NCBI RefSeq assembly: GCF_000166195.2
Contig: NZ_CM001403.1
Coordinates: forward strand, 2,250,432-2,314,431
Direction of reading: 5' to 3'
DNA length: 64,000 bases
From: Mucilaginibacter paludis DSM 18603
Lineage (GTDB): Bacteria; Bacteroidota; Bacteroidia; Sphingobacteriales; Sphingobacteriaceae
Shown: positions 9,643 to 19,186 of the stretch, in pieces
How positions within the stretch are numbered: position 1 is the stretch's first letter
Layout: every line of letters starts with the position of its first letter
The notes under the pieces: generated by a model
Databases searched by the model: none
Told to the model about the DNA's origin: nothing
Seen by the model: the letters and a program-made list of their open reading frames with translations, nothing else
Translations under genes and position numbers: made by a program

Positions 9643-9832
9643 GCACTTTTCCAACTGGTCTAACCTTACCGTCAACTCACCTACGGCAATCAATTGTTCA
9701 CGTAAATTTAGCCTGGGGTATATTGCGAGCCTGGGCAAGGTTATAGCTTTCTTGTGCATGAAGCCAAACTCCGGCTGTGGTATGATTGAGGAGTAATGTG
9801 TTGGCGAGTTGATTGATGAACGTTTTAACATT

Positions 9833-9866
9833 ATAAAAGTCTGTGATTGTTGTCACAGACTTTTAT
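9833..9866. terminator. Rho-independent terminator of the SUFU-domain gene
   Basis: ATAAAAGTCTGTGA and TCACAGACTTTTAT pair perfectly around a short loop. It is symmetrical, so it may work in both directions, and begins 5 bp beyond the stop codon at 9871. Confidence 0.75.
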
Positions 9867-9870
9867 AATA

Positions 9871-10524
9871 TCATCTTGTTAGATCTGTTATTAACAGTGG
9901 GTTATTCGTTTTTTGCCTTTCAGTTAATTCCTTTGCGGTATATATCTTGTTTTTTATATCTATATATTCCTGCGAGGTAATACCGAATAACTGCAAAAAT
10001 TTAACTTTTCCATGCGGCGTATTTATCTCTCCCATTTCGGCATCCGTAACAAATGTAAAAGCCGTAATATCGGTTTCTGTTTCAGATCTGATAGGGCCAT
10101 TTGCCGACATGAAGTGAAAATCATCAAACCCCTTTCCTGATTCGAAAACATACTTTGCAATATTCTGGAGAAAGTTAACCGCCCATATTGGTTTTTCGGG
10201 ATCATCATTAAATGGCAAATGTCTAAAAGTTATTTCAAATCCGAAGCCGCTATATTCATCATCAATAGCATCTTCGTCGTAAAACAAATTACTAAAACCT
10301 ATTGTCATAAAATGAAAATGAGCATCTTGCCTTGTACTGTTGTAACATTCGACAGCCCATAACGGATCTTCACCACCCAATTCGTAAGGCACGATGGTTG
10401 CATAATGAACAGGTTCCTGTTCGCCGTAAATTTCCTTTTGTTTTAAACTAATCGCATCAAGGCCCGGAAAATCATTTTCCGAATATCGTTTTTTATACTT
10501 CCTTTTTTTCAAGAATGAGTTGAG
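9871..10524 (-). CDS. Suppressor-of-fused (SUFU) domain protein
   Basis: From the ATG at 10524 the product has 217 residues; a GTG at 10623 would add 33 residues with no homology I recognise. The SUFU fold is supported by PVHYATIVPYELGGEDPLWAVECY, FHFMTIGFSNLFY, the EITFRHLP strand, IWAVNFLQNIAKYVF and KVKFLQLFGITSQEYIDIK. Bacterial SUFU proteins are often immunity or accessory proteins in toxin systems, but no toxin is adjacent here. It lies next to a decayed transposase and a tRNA relic, so acquisition by transfer is plausible. Confidence 0.8.
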   Translation of the reverse strand, partial: LNSFLKKRKYKKRYSENDFPGLDAISLKQKEIYGEQEPVHYATIVPYELGGEDPLWAVECYNSTRQDAHFHFMTIGFSNLFYDEDAIDDEYSGFGFEITFRHLPFNDDPEKPIWAVNFLQNIAKYVFESGKGFDDFHFMSANGPIRSETETDITAFTFVTDAEMGEINTPHGKVKFLQLFGITSQEYIDIKNKIYTAKELTERQKTNNPLLITDLTR

Positions 10525-10724
10525 CATTTTTTTACTGATCGTAATGAAACCCGCATTGTAAAAACAGCGCATTTTTGATCTTATCCTTTCGTTCCTGATA
10601 CCTGGTAAACCAAACGGTACCACTGCTTAAATTTACAACATATTGTACAATATGACAATATTATTTTGCAGCTTATGCGGTCGGTTATTCCAATTAACAT
10701 CCAATTAAACAATTAAAAGTTAAC

Positions 10725-11365
10725 AATACGTCAACAAGCAGATATAGCGGTTTCCGCGAAATGCTCAAACACTGTGATCGGAATCTACATTTCCAGTATG
10801 TGGCTACCGATAGCTGGTTTTCTTCAGTGGAAAACATGAAATGGGTAAAAGAAGAACTTAAGCGTAACTTTGTGATGGCATTAAAGAGCAATCGTAAGGT
10901 AGCCCTAAGCCAGGAGAGCAAACAAAAAAAGGAATATGTAAAATCGAATCGTTACAGCCGGGACAGCAAACCGTGGAGGTTTGGCTTCCAGAGCTGGATT
11001 ATCCGCTGTCGCTGATAAGGTAAGTCTTCAAAAACGAGGACGATACAGTGGGCGAGCTGTACCTGGCTTGTAGCGATTTGACTTTAACATACGAACAGAT
11101 TACTGCGATCTACAAAAAACGGTGGGGAGTAGAAGAATATCATAAATCAGTAAAAAGCAATGTTGGTTTTGCCAAGTCACCAACAAAAACAGTAGGTACC
11201 CAAACCAATCATTTTATCCTTTCCATCATCGCGTACGTCAAAATGGAATGGCTAAAACAGCGAACTGGGCATAATCATTTTGCGATGAAGGCTAAAATAT
11301 ACCTGGCCGCACAAAAGGCTGCCTACCTTGAGCTTAAAAAGTTATCAACACTTAACGCCGCTTGA
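10725..11365 (+). pseudogene. Decayed IS4-like DDE transposase
   Basis: Fragments in more than one frame add up to the C-terminal half of an IS4-group transposase. They start at VATDSWFSSVENMKWVKEEL, continue through KSNRKVALS, shift frame near 10940 (recovering IESLQPGQQTVEVWLPELDY), meet a stop or second shift near 11020 and resume with GELYLACSDLTLTYEQI. The YREK-type catalytic signature is visible as YKKRWGVEEYHKSVK. The N-terminal half is missing, so the element is inactive. Confidence 0.75.
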
Positions 11366-11913
11366 ACCTACATCTTTCAGACCAATCTTGCGTAAGGTGA
11401 GTTAATAAATAAGTTAAAGATAGAAGTCGAAAAATATCCTGGCTTTTCTCTCATTTGTTGGCCTTATTTTCAGTCTGCGACTTTTAGGTTAAGACCGATA
11501 GTGATAAGCCTAAATATGATAGCAAGCGCCCTGAAAAAATTTGAACTTATTTAGAAAAGCCCTTCAGTAAATTAACCCACCAAAGTATTACACCATAATA
11601 AATACTATTAAACTAAACTGTTATATATTAAGTATATCAGATCAACCGACTTGTCTTTTTATAAATATACCCCCTAAAAATACTGAAATACCCCCCCTGG
11701 TTTAATTCAGAATTGGCTTACTTCGGGTAACCAATTATTATATACAAACAATTATAGGTACTGATGTGCTGTGTGATAAACTAATCAATCTATTTGATAT
11801 CCGGTTTATTATAATTATTGGGATTATGTTTCTATCCTTTTACCGGGGAATTCTATAAATGAAATTTTATAGAATGTGTAGAATGAGTAACTAACCTAAC
11901 CATACAATAACCT
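11366..11913. other. Leader region of the GH128 gene, no gene seen
   Basis: 548 bp of AT-rich DNA. TTGCGTAAGGTGAG near 11389 may be the right end of the decayed IS element. A C-run with CCCCCC lies near 11691. The only strong structure is the inverted repeat at 11850-11875. No reading frame is convincing. Confidence 0.4.
11850..11875. promoter_or_regulatory. Perfect 10-bp inverted repeat upstream of the GH128 gene
   Basis: ATTCTATAAA and TTTATAGAAT are separated by 6 bases, 38 bp before the start codon. It could be an operator or a 5'-UTR hairpin; there is no T-run. Confidence 0.45.
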
Positions 11914-14900
11914 ATGAAAAAAAGTTTACCATTGGCAGCAATGATAGCCTGTTTCTGTAGTTTGAAGGCAGCAGCGCAATCGCCCAATTTGCCCACCAAG
12001 GCTACATTAAGCCAGACCATCCTTTCTTCCAGCACATTTACCAATGCCAGTCAGACAGACACGGTGGTAAAAAACCGCCTGGTTCCTGGTGAATATACGC
12101 TCGAAGTTATCGGAAAAGTTAATTCGGCTACCGGGCGCGGATTGGATATTGACGCCCGCAATTCAAAAGGCATGGGCGTCCGCCTGTCGCTGGATATGTC
12201 CAGCTTAAAATCAACGTCATCACTAAGTGCTGTTACCGCCCTCTCAGCATCCCAGGCCGGAACAGATCAAACCATCCGTATCGCGGTAAAAAAAGACTCT
12301 GCGCATATTTACCATAATGGAGCGTACATCAAGTCGCAGCCGCTTTCCACCATTAATGATATGGTTGGCGGAGTGGAAAGTCCGGGGAGCCAAAGTGCAG
12401 TAGCGGGCCCTAACGTTATGCCGGGCTGGGCGGGCACCACCGGAAACTATGCAGGCAAACCAAGCGATTATGGCTGGGCCCTTACCGGAACAACGTCAAC
12501 CTCGGTGTTCAGCGTCGCTAATTCAACAGCCGGTTCCCGTTATGCGGATGCGAATGCCACATCTAATACCCACACTTACGACGGCACAACTTATAATGGG
12601 CGGGTACTTTATATGAGATGGGACGCTCCCGATCTCACTAATGCTGTTTATAGCTATCCGGTAACACTGGAGGCAAATACCACTTATAATTTCTCTATGC
12701 TCCATGCCTATGTTTCAAATGCTACAGGGGCAAAAACAATAACGGCAGGTATTGGTAAAACCACAGCGCTTACCGACAGGTATGCTTCTTATGTATTCAA
12801 CACCAACGGCACCAAGGATTTGAAGCGTGAAGATTTTACTTTTACTTCTCAGGAGGCGGGTACTTATTACCTTACATTTACCGGGCCATGGGGTTTATTC
12901 TCCATTGCCGAACTGTCAATAAATAAAAATACTGCATCCTCGCTCATCCCAAACTGGGCGGGCATTGCACCAAATAATGCGGGTTCACCAGGCAACTATA
13001 GCTGGGCATATACCGGAACAACCGTAACAACTTTGTTTAACACGGCGAATGGGGGCTCGGGCGTACGTTACATAGATGTAAATGCATCTTCGGGTGCTAA
13101 TGTACACACCTATAACGGCAACACCTATACGGGGCGCGTATTGTACATCAGATGGGATGGAAGCACTACTTCGGGTACCGTTTACAGTTATCCTGTGATG
13201 CTGGAAGCCAATACCACCTATAATTTCTCCATGCTTCATGCTTATCTTTCCAATGCTACCGGCGGGAAAACAATGACGGTAGGTATTGGCAAGACTACCG
13301 CTTTGACCGGGAGATATGCGTCTCATGTATTTTCTACCAGCGGCACAAGGGTATTGAACCGGGAGGCGTTTGGTTTTACATCTCAGGAAGCAGGACTTTA
13401 CTACCTTACTTTTACAGGAGACTGGGCACTTTTTTCGATTGCCGAATTACAGCTGACTAAGATAGATATTGCGCCGCGTTTTATTTTCGGGAAAAATTAC
13501 CCCAACGGCGCGGTTGATATGTCTGTCACTTCTGTTACTTATGACGATGGTGCCTATGCACCTGCAGGGATAGTTTCGGGGCCGAAACAAGATGTTATCG
13601 TAACCGGAACCACGGCAAGTTATCTGCCAGCTTTCAATACTAACTTTATTGTGCCCGGAAAAACAGATATGCATCTCACCGGAGAGGCTTCCCCCCTCGT
13701 CAACTCCTCAGTGCAGTTGAATTCGGACGATTCGTGGCTCTTTTTTGATAATATCAAACCATCCATTGTGATTGCCAACTGGCTCGGTTTCGTCAGCATC
13801 AACGGTGTCTCCGCCCTCAATAATCCCAGCGTCAGGGTATCTATCTATAAAAACGGCACAGTGGTGATCCCTAACGGTAACATCACCTCTACCCAGGCGT
13901 TGCAGGTGTATACAGGCACCAACCTGAGCGGCGCAACAACGTCATATCAGATCACTGCCTATCATGATAGTTTGAAAACATTCGATAACGCGATCAGGTC
14001 TTTCAAACTCAAGCGTGGCTATATGGCAACCTTCGCCACTAATCGGGATGGCTCGGGATATAGCCGGGTATTTATTGCTGATGATGCAGATCTGATAATC
14101 AATACCATGCCGCAGGGCCTCGATGCTACAGCCTCATTTATCCGCGTATTCAAGTGGGATTGGGTTAGCAAAAAAGGGAAAGCGGGATGGTCGCCGGCCA
14201 AGGTTGGGGCCACATGGTATTATGATTGGAACATTGGAGGATCAGAAAGTACAGATTATAATTATTCAATTATAAGGCAAAACGGAGGATGGCCGTCCTG
14301 GACTGATATTCAGAACAAACAAAATGTTAACCATGTACTCGGGTTTAATGAACCCGATCAAACCAATCAGTCAAACCTAACGGTGGATCAGGCCGTACAG
14401 CAATGGCCCGAGATCATGAAATCCGGCTTACGTGTTGGTTCACCTGCCCCGGCCAATCCCGAAAGCAGCTGGATTACCAACTTTTTGGCGAAAACCGATT
14501 CCATGAATCTTCGTGTTGATTTTGTTGCGATACACTGCTATTGGGGAGGGCAAACTCCCCAGCAATGGTATTCACGGTTAAAAAATATTTACAACAGGGT
14601 AAAAAGGCCTCTCTGGATCACAGAATGGAATAACGGGGCAAACTGGACAGGAGAGAGCTGGCCTGCCGATGTTGCACAGGCGCAGCAGAAGCAGTTGAGC
14701 GATATAAAAGGTATTTTAACTGTTTTGGACACCGCATCGTTTGTGGAACGGTATGCTGAATACGACTGGGTTGAGGATAAAAGAGCCCTGGTATTGGCCG
14801 ACACGCTTACACCCGCAGGTAAATATTATTATGCCAATAAATCTGCACTGGCTTACAATGCAAGTACTGCGGCCGTTCATAACTGGCAACTGGCAGCTCC

Positions 14901-17900
14901 TATAATTTACAGTTCTATTAATTCGGATAACTTTTACAGGCTTACGCTCAAGTGGTTAGACCTGAATGGCGAATTAGGTTCCAAATATATATTGGAGCGA
15001 ATGATTGTTGGTGTAGATACCAATTTTACAACAGTCCGTGAATTTACAAGTTACCCCTTTGGGAGTAAACTGGCGTATGTAGACAGTGTTTATGCTAAGG
15101 TACGTTACCGCATCAAAGCTTTTAATTTGGCAGGGACACAAACGGTTTACTCTCCGGTTTTGGCTTTAACGAGAGAAGCAACTGCTGCTCCCCCAAGCGC
15201 GTTGAGCGGAACGGTAGTGTCCGCCAGGATAGTCAATCTCAACTGGACAGCAAGTGCAGGTGCCCGGGCGTACAGTCTGAAACGTTCAGCAAGCGCCGAC
15301 GGCCCTTTTACAACGGTTTATGCAAATACCACTAATCTAACCTACCGGGATACAACCCTTTCTCCGGGTACTACTTATTACTATGTGGTCAACGCAGTAA
15401 ATTCAGCCGGAGAGAGTGCTAATTCAACCGTATTGCAATTGAAAACGAACGACTTGATCACCCCAACCGCAGTGATTAATCCGCACATTGCTTCGGGCGA
15501 CAAAAAGATTACGCTCACCTGGGATCTGCTATACGATGCCAGCTACGAAATCAGCCGTTCAGCAGCGCCTGGTGGCCCATATACTGTTATTGCAAGCAAT
15601 GTTACCGCGCTAAGATATGAGGACACCAACACCAGCAACGGAACAACCTATTATTATAAAATAGTGGCTTTTAACGGCGCTGGCCGTAGCCCCGAAACAG
15701 TGGTACTTTCGGGAACACCTGTATTGAGCCATCACCTGCACATTGGCTTCAATGAAAATGCGGGTACCTTTACCGCAGACGATTGGGGCGGCTATAACGG
15801 AACCGTTGTAAACGCCGCTACCTGGACCGCGGGAAAAGACGGGCCGGACGGAGCATTAAACCTGGCAAGTGCAACAAGTTCATACCTACAACTAACTAAG
15901 GGCGTGGTGAGTACGTTGACTGATTTCACAATTGCGGCCTGGGTTAAACTCCCGGCAACGCTGGCAACCAATACACGTCTTTTTGATTTCGGGACCGGGA
16001 CATCCAACTTCATGATCTTGATCCCCAAGTCGGGAACTAATGTGAGGTACAAGATTACATGCGCCACCGGAACCAATGACAGATCGATGCCTTACGTATT
16101 GCCACTTGACCAATGGGTACACATTGCGATTACTCAACAAGGAACAACTTTTAAATTTTACGTTAATGGGGTGCAGCAGTATACCGACAACAATGCCACA
16201 ATAAAGCCGGCCGATCTGGGGCTAACCACTAATAATTATTTGGGTAAATCACAGTATTCAACCGATCCCTACAGCGGCCATACCTATGATGACTTCCGGA
16301 TCTATAACCGGGGCTTGAGCAATACCGAGATCGCCGCCCTGCTTTATAACGATCAAACAATTACTTTCGCCGCTATCGTGCCTCAACAGTTGGGAGATGC
16401 AGATCTTGACCCGATGGCGACTGCTTCTTCGGGGCTTCCGGTAAACTATAGCAGTTCGGATACTACCGTGGCAACAATAGTTAATAACAAAGTGCACATG
16501 GTATCGGGCGGTACAACTATCATTTCGGCTACGCAACCGGGCAACAATTTATTTAACGCCGCTCCCGTGATACAACAAGTGTTAACGGTAAACAAGCTCA
16601 GCCAGGCCATCACCTTTAATTCATTTCCGGTGAAAAATGCGAATGACATTAATTTTGCCACCGGGGCATCGGCGAGCTCCTCGTTGCCGTTAACATATAC
16701 GAGCTCAGATTCTACTGTAGCCGTTGTTGTTAATGATACGGTTCGTATCACAGGCGCGGGTACCGCGGCAATTACGGCTTTACAAAATGGAGATGCAAGG
16801 TATTTACCGGCCGCCCCGGTAACACAAAACCTGATTGTTAACAAACTAACTCAAGTGCTTACGTTTAATCCGTTGCCAGCTAAAAGACTGGGAGATGCGG
16901 ATGTTTTAATGACGGCGACCATAAATACAGGTTTGCCCTTAACTTATACCAGCAGCAATAGTAATGTTGCCGTGTTTACCAATGGCCAGCTTCATGTCAC
17001 AGGCGTGGGTAATACCACAATAACGGTTAGTCAGGCTGGCAATGGCACTTATGAGCCTGCAACCGCAACCCAGATTTTTACGGTGATGCCGGTTAATCTT
17101 CAAGTTCAATATATTGACGGTGATAACAAACAAGCGGGCAACAACGTGATCCGCCCATATATCAGGATTGTTAATCAGGATTCTGTTGCGGTAGCTTATA
17201 ACGAACTCACCATGAGGTATTGGTTTACTGCTGAAAATTATTCGGGCATCAATACCTGGGTAGACTATGCCCAATTGGGTAACAGCAACGTATCGATGGC
17301 TTACATTCCGTTACCGGAGCCACGGAATGGTGCTACGGGCTACATCGAATACCGCATTTTATCTGCGGGAAGCCTGGCTGCCAATAGCAATACCGGGCCA
17401 ATACAGTCCAGACTGGCTAATCAGGATTGGTCTAACCTGAACGAGGCGGATGATTACTCTTACCAAAACAATACGGGCAACTACACCGCTAACCCGCATA
17501 TTACACTTTACAGGAACGGTGCTCTGATTTGGGGCACAGAGCCTACCACGGCTACCCCGGTTACCGCACTGAGCGTTTCTTATCAGAATCAGAATCAAAC
17601 TTCAGGCGGAAATACGATCAGTACTTATCTTTCAATCAATAATACCGGCAATGTTACGGTTGACTATGGCGATGTTACGGTTAGATACTGGTTTATGGAA
17701 GACGGTTCGCAAAGTATGAACTACTGGATAGATTATGCCGTTAAGGGCACTAACAACATCAGCGGAAAAATAGTAACTTTAAATACGCCTTTAACAGGTG
17801 CAGACCACTATTTTGAAACAGCGGTTAAGGCCACAGCTGGCAAGCTCTACCCGTTGAGTAATTCGGGAAATATCCAATACCGTATCGCCAAGGCCGACTG

Positions 17901-18348
17901 GTCGGGCTTTAACGAAGCGAATGATTATTCTTATGCTGCTAAAGATGTGATGAAGGAAAACAACCGGATCACGGCTTATTACAAGGGTGTATTGTTCTAT
18001 GGTACCGAGCCCGCTGCACTATCTGTCAATTCATTGGCAACTATGGCAACAGCGCAAACGGCAAAATCAACATCGTCAACAGATACTGATAAGCCCATTT
18101 CAGACAAATTAATCATTTATCCTAACCCTGTGATTGATACCCGCTTTTCAGTAAAACTAACCAAGGAGCTTTTAAATCAGCAGATTAACATAAAAATAAG
18201 AAATACCTTCGGAAAGGTAATGCAGGCAAATACGTTTAAAGCAGATGGCGATGCGCTACAGGTATCCCTGTCGGGAAGCTATGCACCGGGAGTATACTTT
18301 GTTCAACTCAATACATTAACCCCTATAGGAGTGTGGATCGGGCATTGA
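11914..18348 (+). CDS. Giant secreted multidomain GH128-type glycoside hydrolase with CBM3 and T9SS sorting domain
   Basis: 2144 residues. Signal peptide 1-22 (ends AAAQ). Two tandem copies of a roughly 175-residue beta-rich module lie at about 169-345 and 346-515 (both with TTYNFSMLHAY and GIGKTTALT). The catalytic region (about 620-990) is of the Asl1/GH128 type: LGFNEPD near 809 gives the probable acid/base Glu and LWITEWNNG near 899 the probable nucleophile Glu. Then come two fibronectin III domains (about 1092-1270), a LamG-type concanavalin domain (about 1275-1480), three Ig-like repeats (about 1483-1725), two CBM3 modules (about 1728-2035) and a T9SS type A sorting domain (IIYPNPVIDTRFSV onward). 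GH128 enzymes cleave beta-1,3-glucan; CBM3 modules bind cellulose or chitin. The final residues TPIGVWIGH replace the usual basic end, so the tail may be altered by a frameshift. Confidence 0.88.
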   Translation: MKKSLPLAAMIACFCSLKAAAQSPNLPTKATLSQTILSSSTFTNASQTDTVVKNRLVPGEYTLEVIGKVNSATGRGLDIDARNSKGMGVRLSLDMSSLKSTSSLSAVTALSASQAGTDQTIRIAVKKDSAHIYHNGAYIKSQPLSTINDMVGGVESPGSQSAVAGPNVMPGWAGTTGNYAGKPSDYGWALTGTTSTSVFSVANSTAGSRYADANATSNTHTYDGTTYNGRVLYMRWDAPDLTNAVYSYPVTLEANTTYNFSMLHAYVSNATGAKTITAGIGKTTALTDRYASYVFNTNGTKDLKREDFTFTSQEAGTYYLTFTGPWGLFSIAELSINKNTASSLIPNWAGIAPNNAGSPGNYSWAYTGTTVTTLFNTANGGSGVRYIDVNASSGANVHTYNGNTYTGRVLYIRWDGSTTSGTVYSYPVMLEANTTYNFSMLHAYLSNATGGKTMTVGIGKTTALTGRYASHVFSTSGTRVLNREAFGFTSQEAGLYYLTFTGDWALFSIAELQLTKIDIAPRFIFGKNYPNGAVDMSVTSVTYDDGAYAPAGIVSGPKQDVIVTGTTASYLPAFNTNFIVPGKTDMHLTGEASPLVNSSVQLNSDDSWLFFDNIKPSIVIANWLGFVSINGVSALNNPSVRVSIYKNGTVVIPNGNITSTQALQVYTGTNLSGATTSYQITAYHDSLKTFDNAIRSFKLKRGYMATFATNRDGSGYSRVFIADDADLIINTMPQGLDATASFIRVFKWDWVSKKGKAGWSPAKVGATWYYDWNIGGSESTDYNYSIIRQNGGWPSWTDIQNKQNVNHVLGFNEPDQTNQSNLTVDQAVQQWPEIMKSGLRVGSPAPANPESSWITNFLAKTDSMNLRVDFVAIHCYWGGQTPQQWYSRLKNIYNRVKRPLWITEWNNGANWTGESWPADVAQAQQKQLSDIKGILTVLDTASFVERYAEYDWVEDKRALVLADTLTPAGKYYYANKSALAYNASTAAVHNWQLAAPIIYSSINSDNFYRLTLKWLDLNGELGSKYILERMIVGVDTNFTTVREFTSYPFGSKLAYVDSVYAKVRYRIKAFNLAGTQTVYSPVLALTREATAAPPSALSGTVVSARIVNLNWTASAGARAYSLKRSASADGPFTTVYANTTNLTYRDTTLSPGTTYYYVVNAVNSAGESANSTVLQLKTNDLITPTAVINPHIASGDKKITLTWDLLYDASYEISRSAAPGGPYTVIASNVTALRYEDTNTSNGTTYYYKIVAFNGAGRSPETVVLSGTPVLSHHLHIGFNENAGTFTADDWGGYNGTVVNAATWTAGKDGPDGALNLASATSSYLQLTKGVVSTLTDFTIAAWVKLPATLATNTRLFDFGTGTSNFMILIPKSGTNVRYKITCATGTNDRSMPYVLPLDQWVHIAITQQGTTFKFYVNGVQQYTDNNATIKPADLGLTTNNYLGKSQYSTDPYSGHTYDDFRIYNRGLSNTEIAALLYNDQTITFAAIVPQQLGDADLDPMATASSGLPVNYSSSDTTVATIVNNKVHMVSGGTTIISATQPGNNLFNAAPVIQQVLTVNKLSQAITFNSFPVKNANDINFATGASASSSLPLTYTSSDSTVAVVVNDTVRITGAGTAAITALQNGDARYLPAAPVTQNLIVNKLTQVLTFNPLPAKRLGDADVLMTATINTGLPLTYTSSNSNVAVFTNGQLHVTGVGNTTITVSQAGNGTYEPATATQIFTVMPVNLQVQYIDGDNKQAGNNVIRPYIRIVNQDSVAVAYNELTMRYWFTAENYSGINTWVDYAQLGNSNVSMAYIPLPEPRNGATGYIEYRILSAGSLAANSNTGPIQSRLANQDWSNLNEADDYSYQNNTGNYTANPHITLYRNGALIWGTEPTTATPVTALSVSYQNQNQTSGGNTISTYLSINNTGNVTVDYGDVTVRYWFMEDGSQSMNYWIDYAVKGTNNISGKIVTLNTPLTGADHYFETAVKATAGKLYPLSNSGNIQYRIAKADWSGFNEANDYSYAAKDVMKENNRITAYYKGVLFYGTEPAALSVNSLATMATAQTAKSTSSTDTDKPISDKLIIYPNPVIDTRFSVKLTKELLNQQINIKIRNTFGKVMQANTFKADGDALQVSLSGSYAPGVYFVQLNTLTPIGVWIGH

Positions 18349-18367
18349 TCTGATGCTTTATTTTCTG

Positions 18368-18400
18368 CCGGGCGATTATTTAGCTAAATAGTCGCCCGGT
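18368..18400 (+). terminator. Rho-independent terminator of the GH128 gene
   Basis: CCGGGCGATTATTTAG and CTAAATAGTCGCCCGG form a long stem 20 bp after the stop codon, followed by a T-rich stretch. Confidence 0.8.
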
Positions 18401-18547
18401 TATTATGTTTTTTTGATTAGACTAACGCGCTGAGTATACCAAGGAATTAGATAAGTTGAATGGTTACTGCAAACAGCCTTCGCATAGTCAGAATATTGAC
18501 CGTGAGATTAAAGCAACACTTGCAGATACGTTTGTCTTGAACTGACA

Positions 18548-18905
18548 AGATAGCAACTAAAGGAATTGCTCCGGGACAGTTTCGTGCCGGGCCCGCAGAT
18601 ACAGCAGATGCGTCAGTATCACCGGCGGCGTTTCGCTTTGGTCAGACATCATCAAAGCGCAGAGCAGGGCCTGTACCTGGTACTCCAACGCTGCAATATC
18701 CGTTTGAGCAATTATGTTTCGATATCGGGGGCAAATCAATGAGGGCGGTCATCAAGGCGCTGAGCCTTGGAGAGACCGATACGGATAAACTTGTGTCCCT
18801 GGTACATAAACGCACGATCAACAAGCATGGCAAAGACACCATAAAGGCCGCCTCGCTATCCGAAGTTTCCAAACTTCAATATGCCCGTAGTCTCAGACTA
18901 CCGTA
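18548..18905 (+). pseudogene. Relic of an IS110-family transposase
   Basis: Two frames join into an IS110-type middle section: LKELLRDSFVPGPQIQQMRQ, with RHHQSAEQGLYLVLQRCNIR following, then after a frame change near 18725 GKSMRAVIKALSLGETDTDK and LVSLVHKRTINKHGKDTIKA. Both the N-terminal DEDD portion and the C-terminal catalytic serine domain are missing. The frame ends in the direct repeat that starts at 18851. It is not related closely enough to the intact IS110 element at 31473 to be a copy of it, judged by eye. Confidence 0.6.
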
Positions 18906-18982
18906 AACAAGAAACCCCTCAAAACTTAATCTGAAGGGTTTCTTCTGTGGTGGCTACTGTACAAATTTCGAACTATTTCCTA
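18851..18982. repeat. Direct repeat flanking the first SDR cassette, left copy (modules A then B)
   Basis: Module A (18851-18947) starts CCTCGCTATCCGAAGTTTCC, contains the palindrome GTAGTCTCAGACTAC and a terminator. Module B (18948-18982) is GTGGTGGCTACTG and TACAAATTTCGAAC. The same modules recur at 23701-23842 in the order B then A, with few differences. Confidence 0.75.
18909..18944 (+). terminator. Terminator inside the left direct repeat
   Basis: AAGAAACCC pairs with GGGTTTCTT, extended by TCA/TGA inside the stem. The same structure appears at 23800-23835. Confidence 0.65.
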
Positions 18983-19109
18983 TCTGATTTGCGTTTAATG
19001 GCCGATTTGGATTTATAATTATTAAAACAACTTTCCAAAAATTGAAACTCGCAATGTCCAACTCAGTACTACATAACGCAAATCTCTAATTAATCAATTC
19101 TTCATTTTG

Positions 19110-19168
19110 GTTACAACATCGTCCGTTTTAGTTACAATCCTGCTTTAGCGAAGCCACACCTTTGTAAC
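19110..19168 (+). promoter_or_regulatory. Putative AraC-type operator: two GTTACAA direct repeats 21 bp apart plus an inverted copy
   Basis: GTTACAA occurs at 19110-19116 and 19131-19137, both preceded by TTTTNN-like sequence, exactly 21 bp apart (two helical turns). An inverted copy TTGTAAC lies at 19162-19168, next to a CCTTTG promoter-like element and 18 bp before the SDR start. Direct half-sites on one DNA face are typical of AraC proteins; the AraC gene at 19995 is the obvious candidate. Confidence 0.5.
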
Positions 19169-19186
19169 ATACTAAAGGAAACGAAC

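Larger units (their letters stand above)
9527..9870. other. Spacer with tRNA relic and no credible gene
   Basis: Apart from the tRNA 3'-end relic and the terminator at 9833-9866, nothing is convincing. An 86-codon frame on the minus strand runs through the tRNA relic and matches no family I know; it may be a piece of a former integrase or cargo gene. Confidence 0.35.

Noticed and set aside
9571..9831. 86-codon minus-strand frame ending in the tRNA relic, considered as an integrase C-terminus
   Set aside because: No integrase motif (R-H-R-Y) is visible and another frame of the same stretch looks equally protein-like. Left as unassigned.
12523..17598. Several minus-strand reading frames of 60-130 codons inside the GH128 gene
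   Set aside because: They are complementary-frame shadows of a long, well-supported gene with clear domain motifs; none has recognisable protein features.
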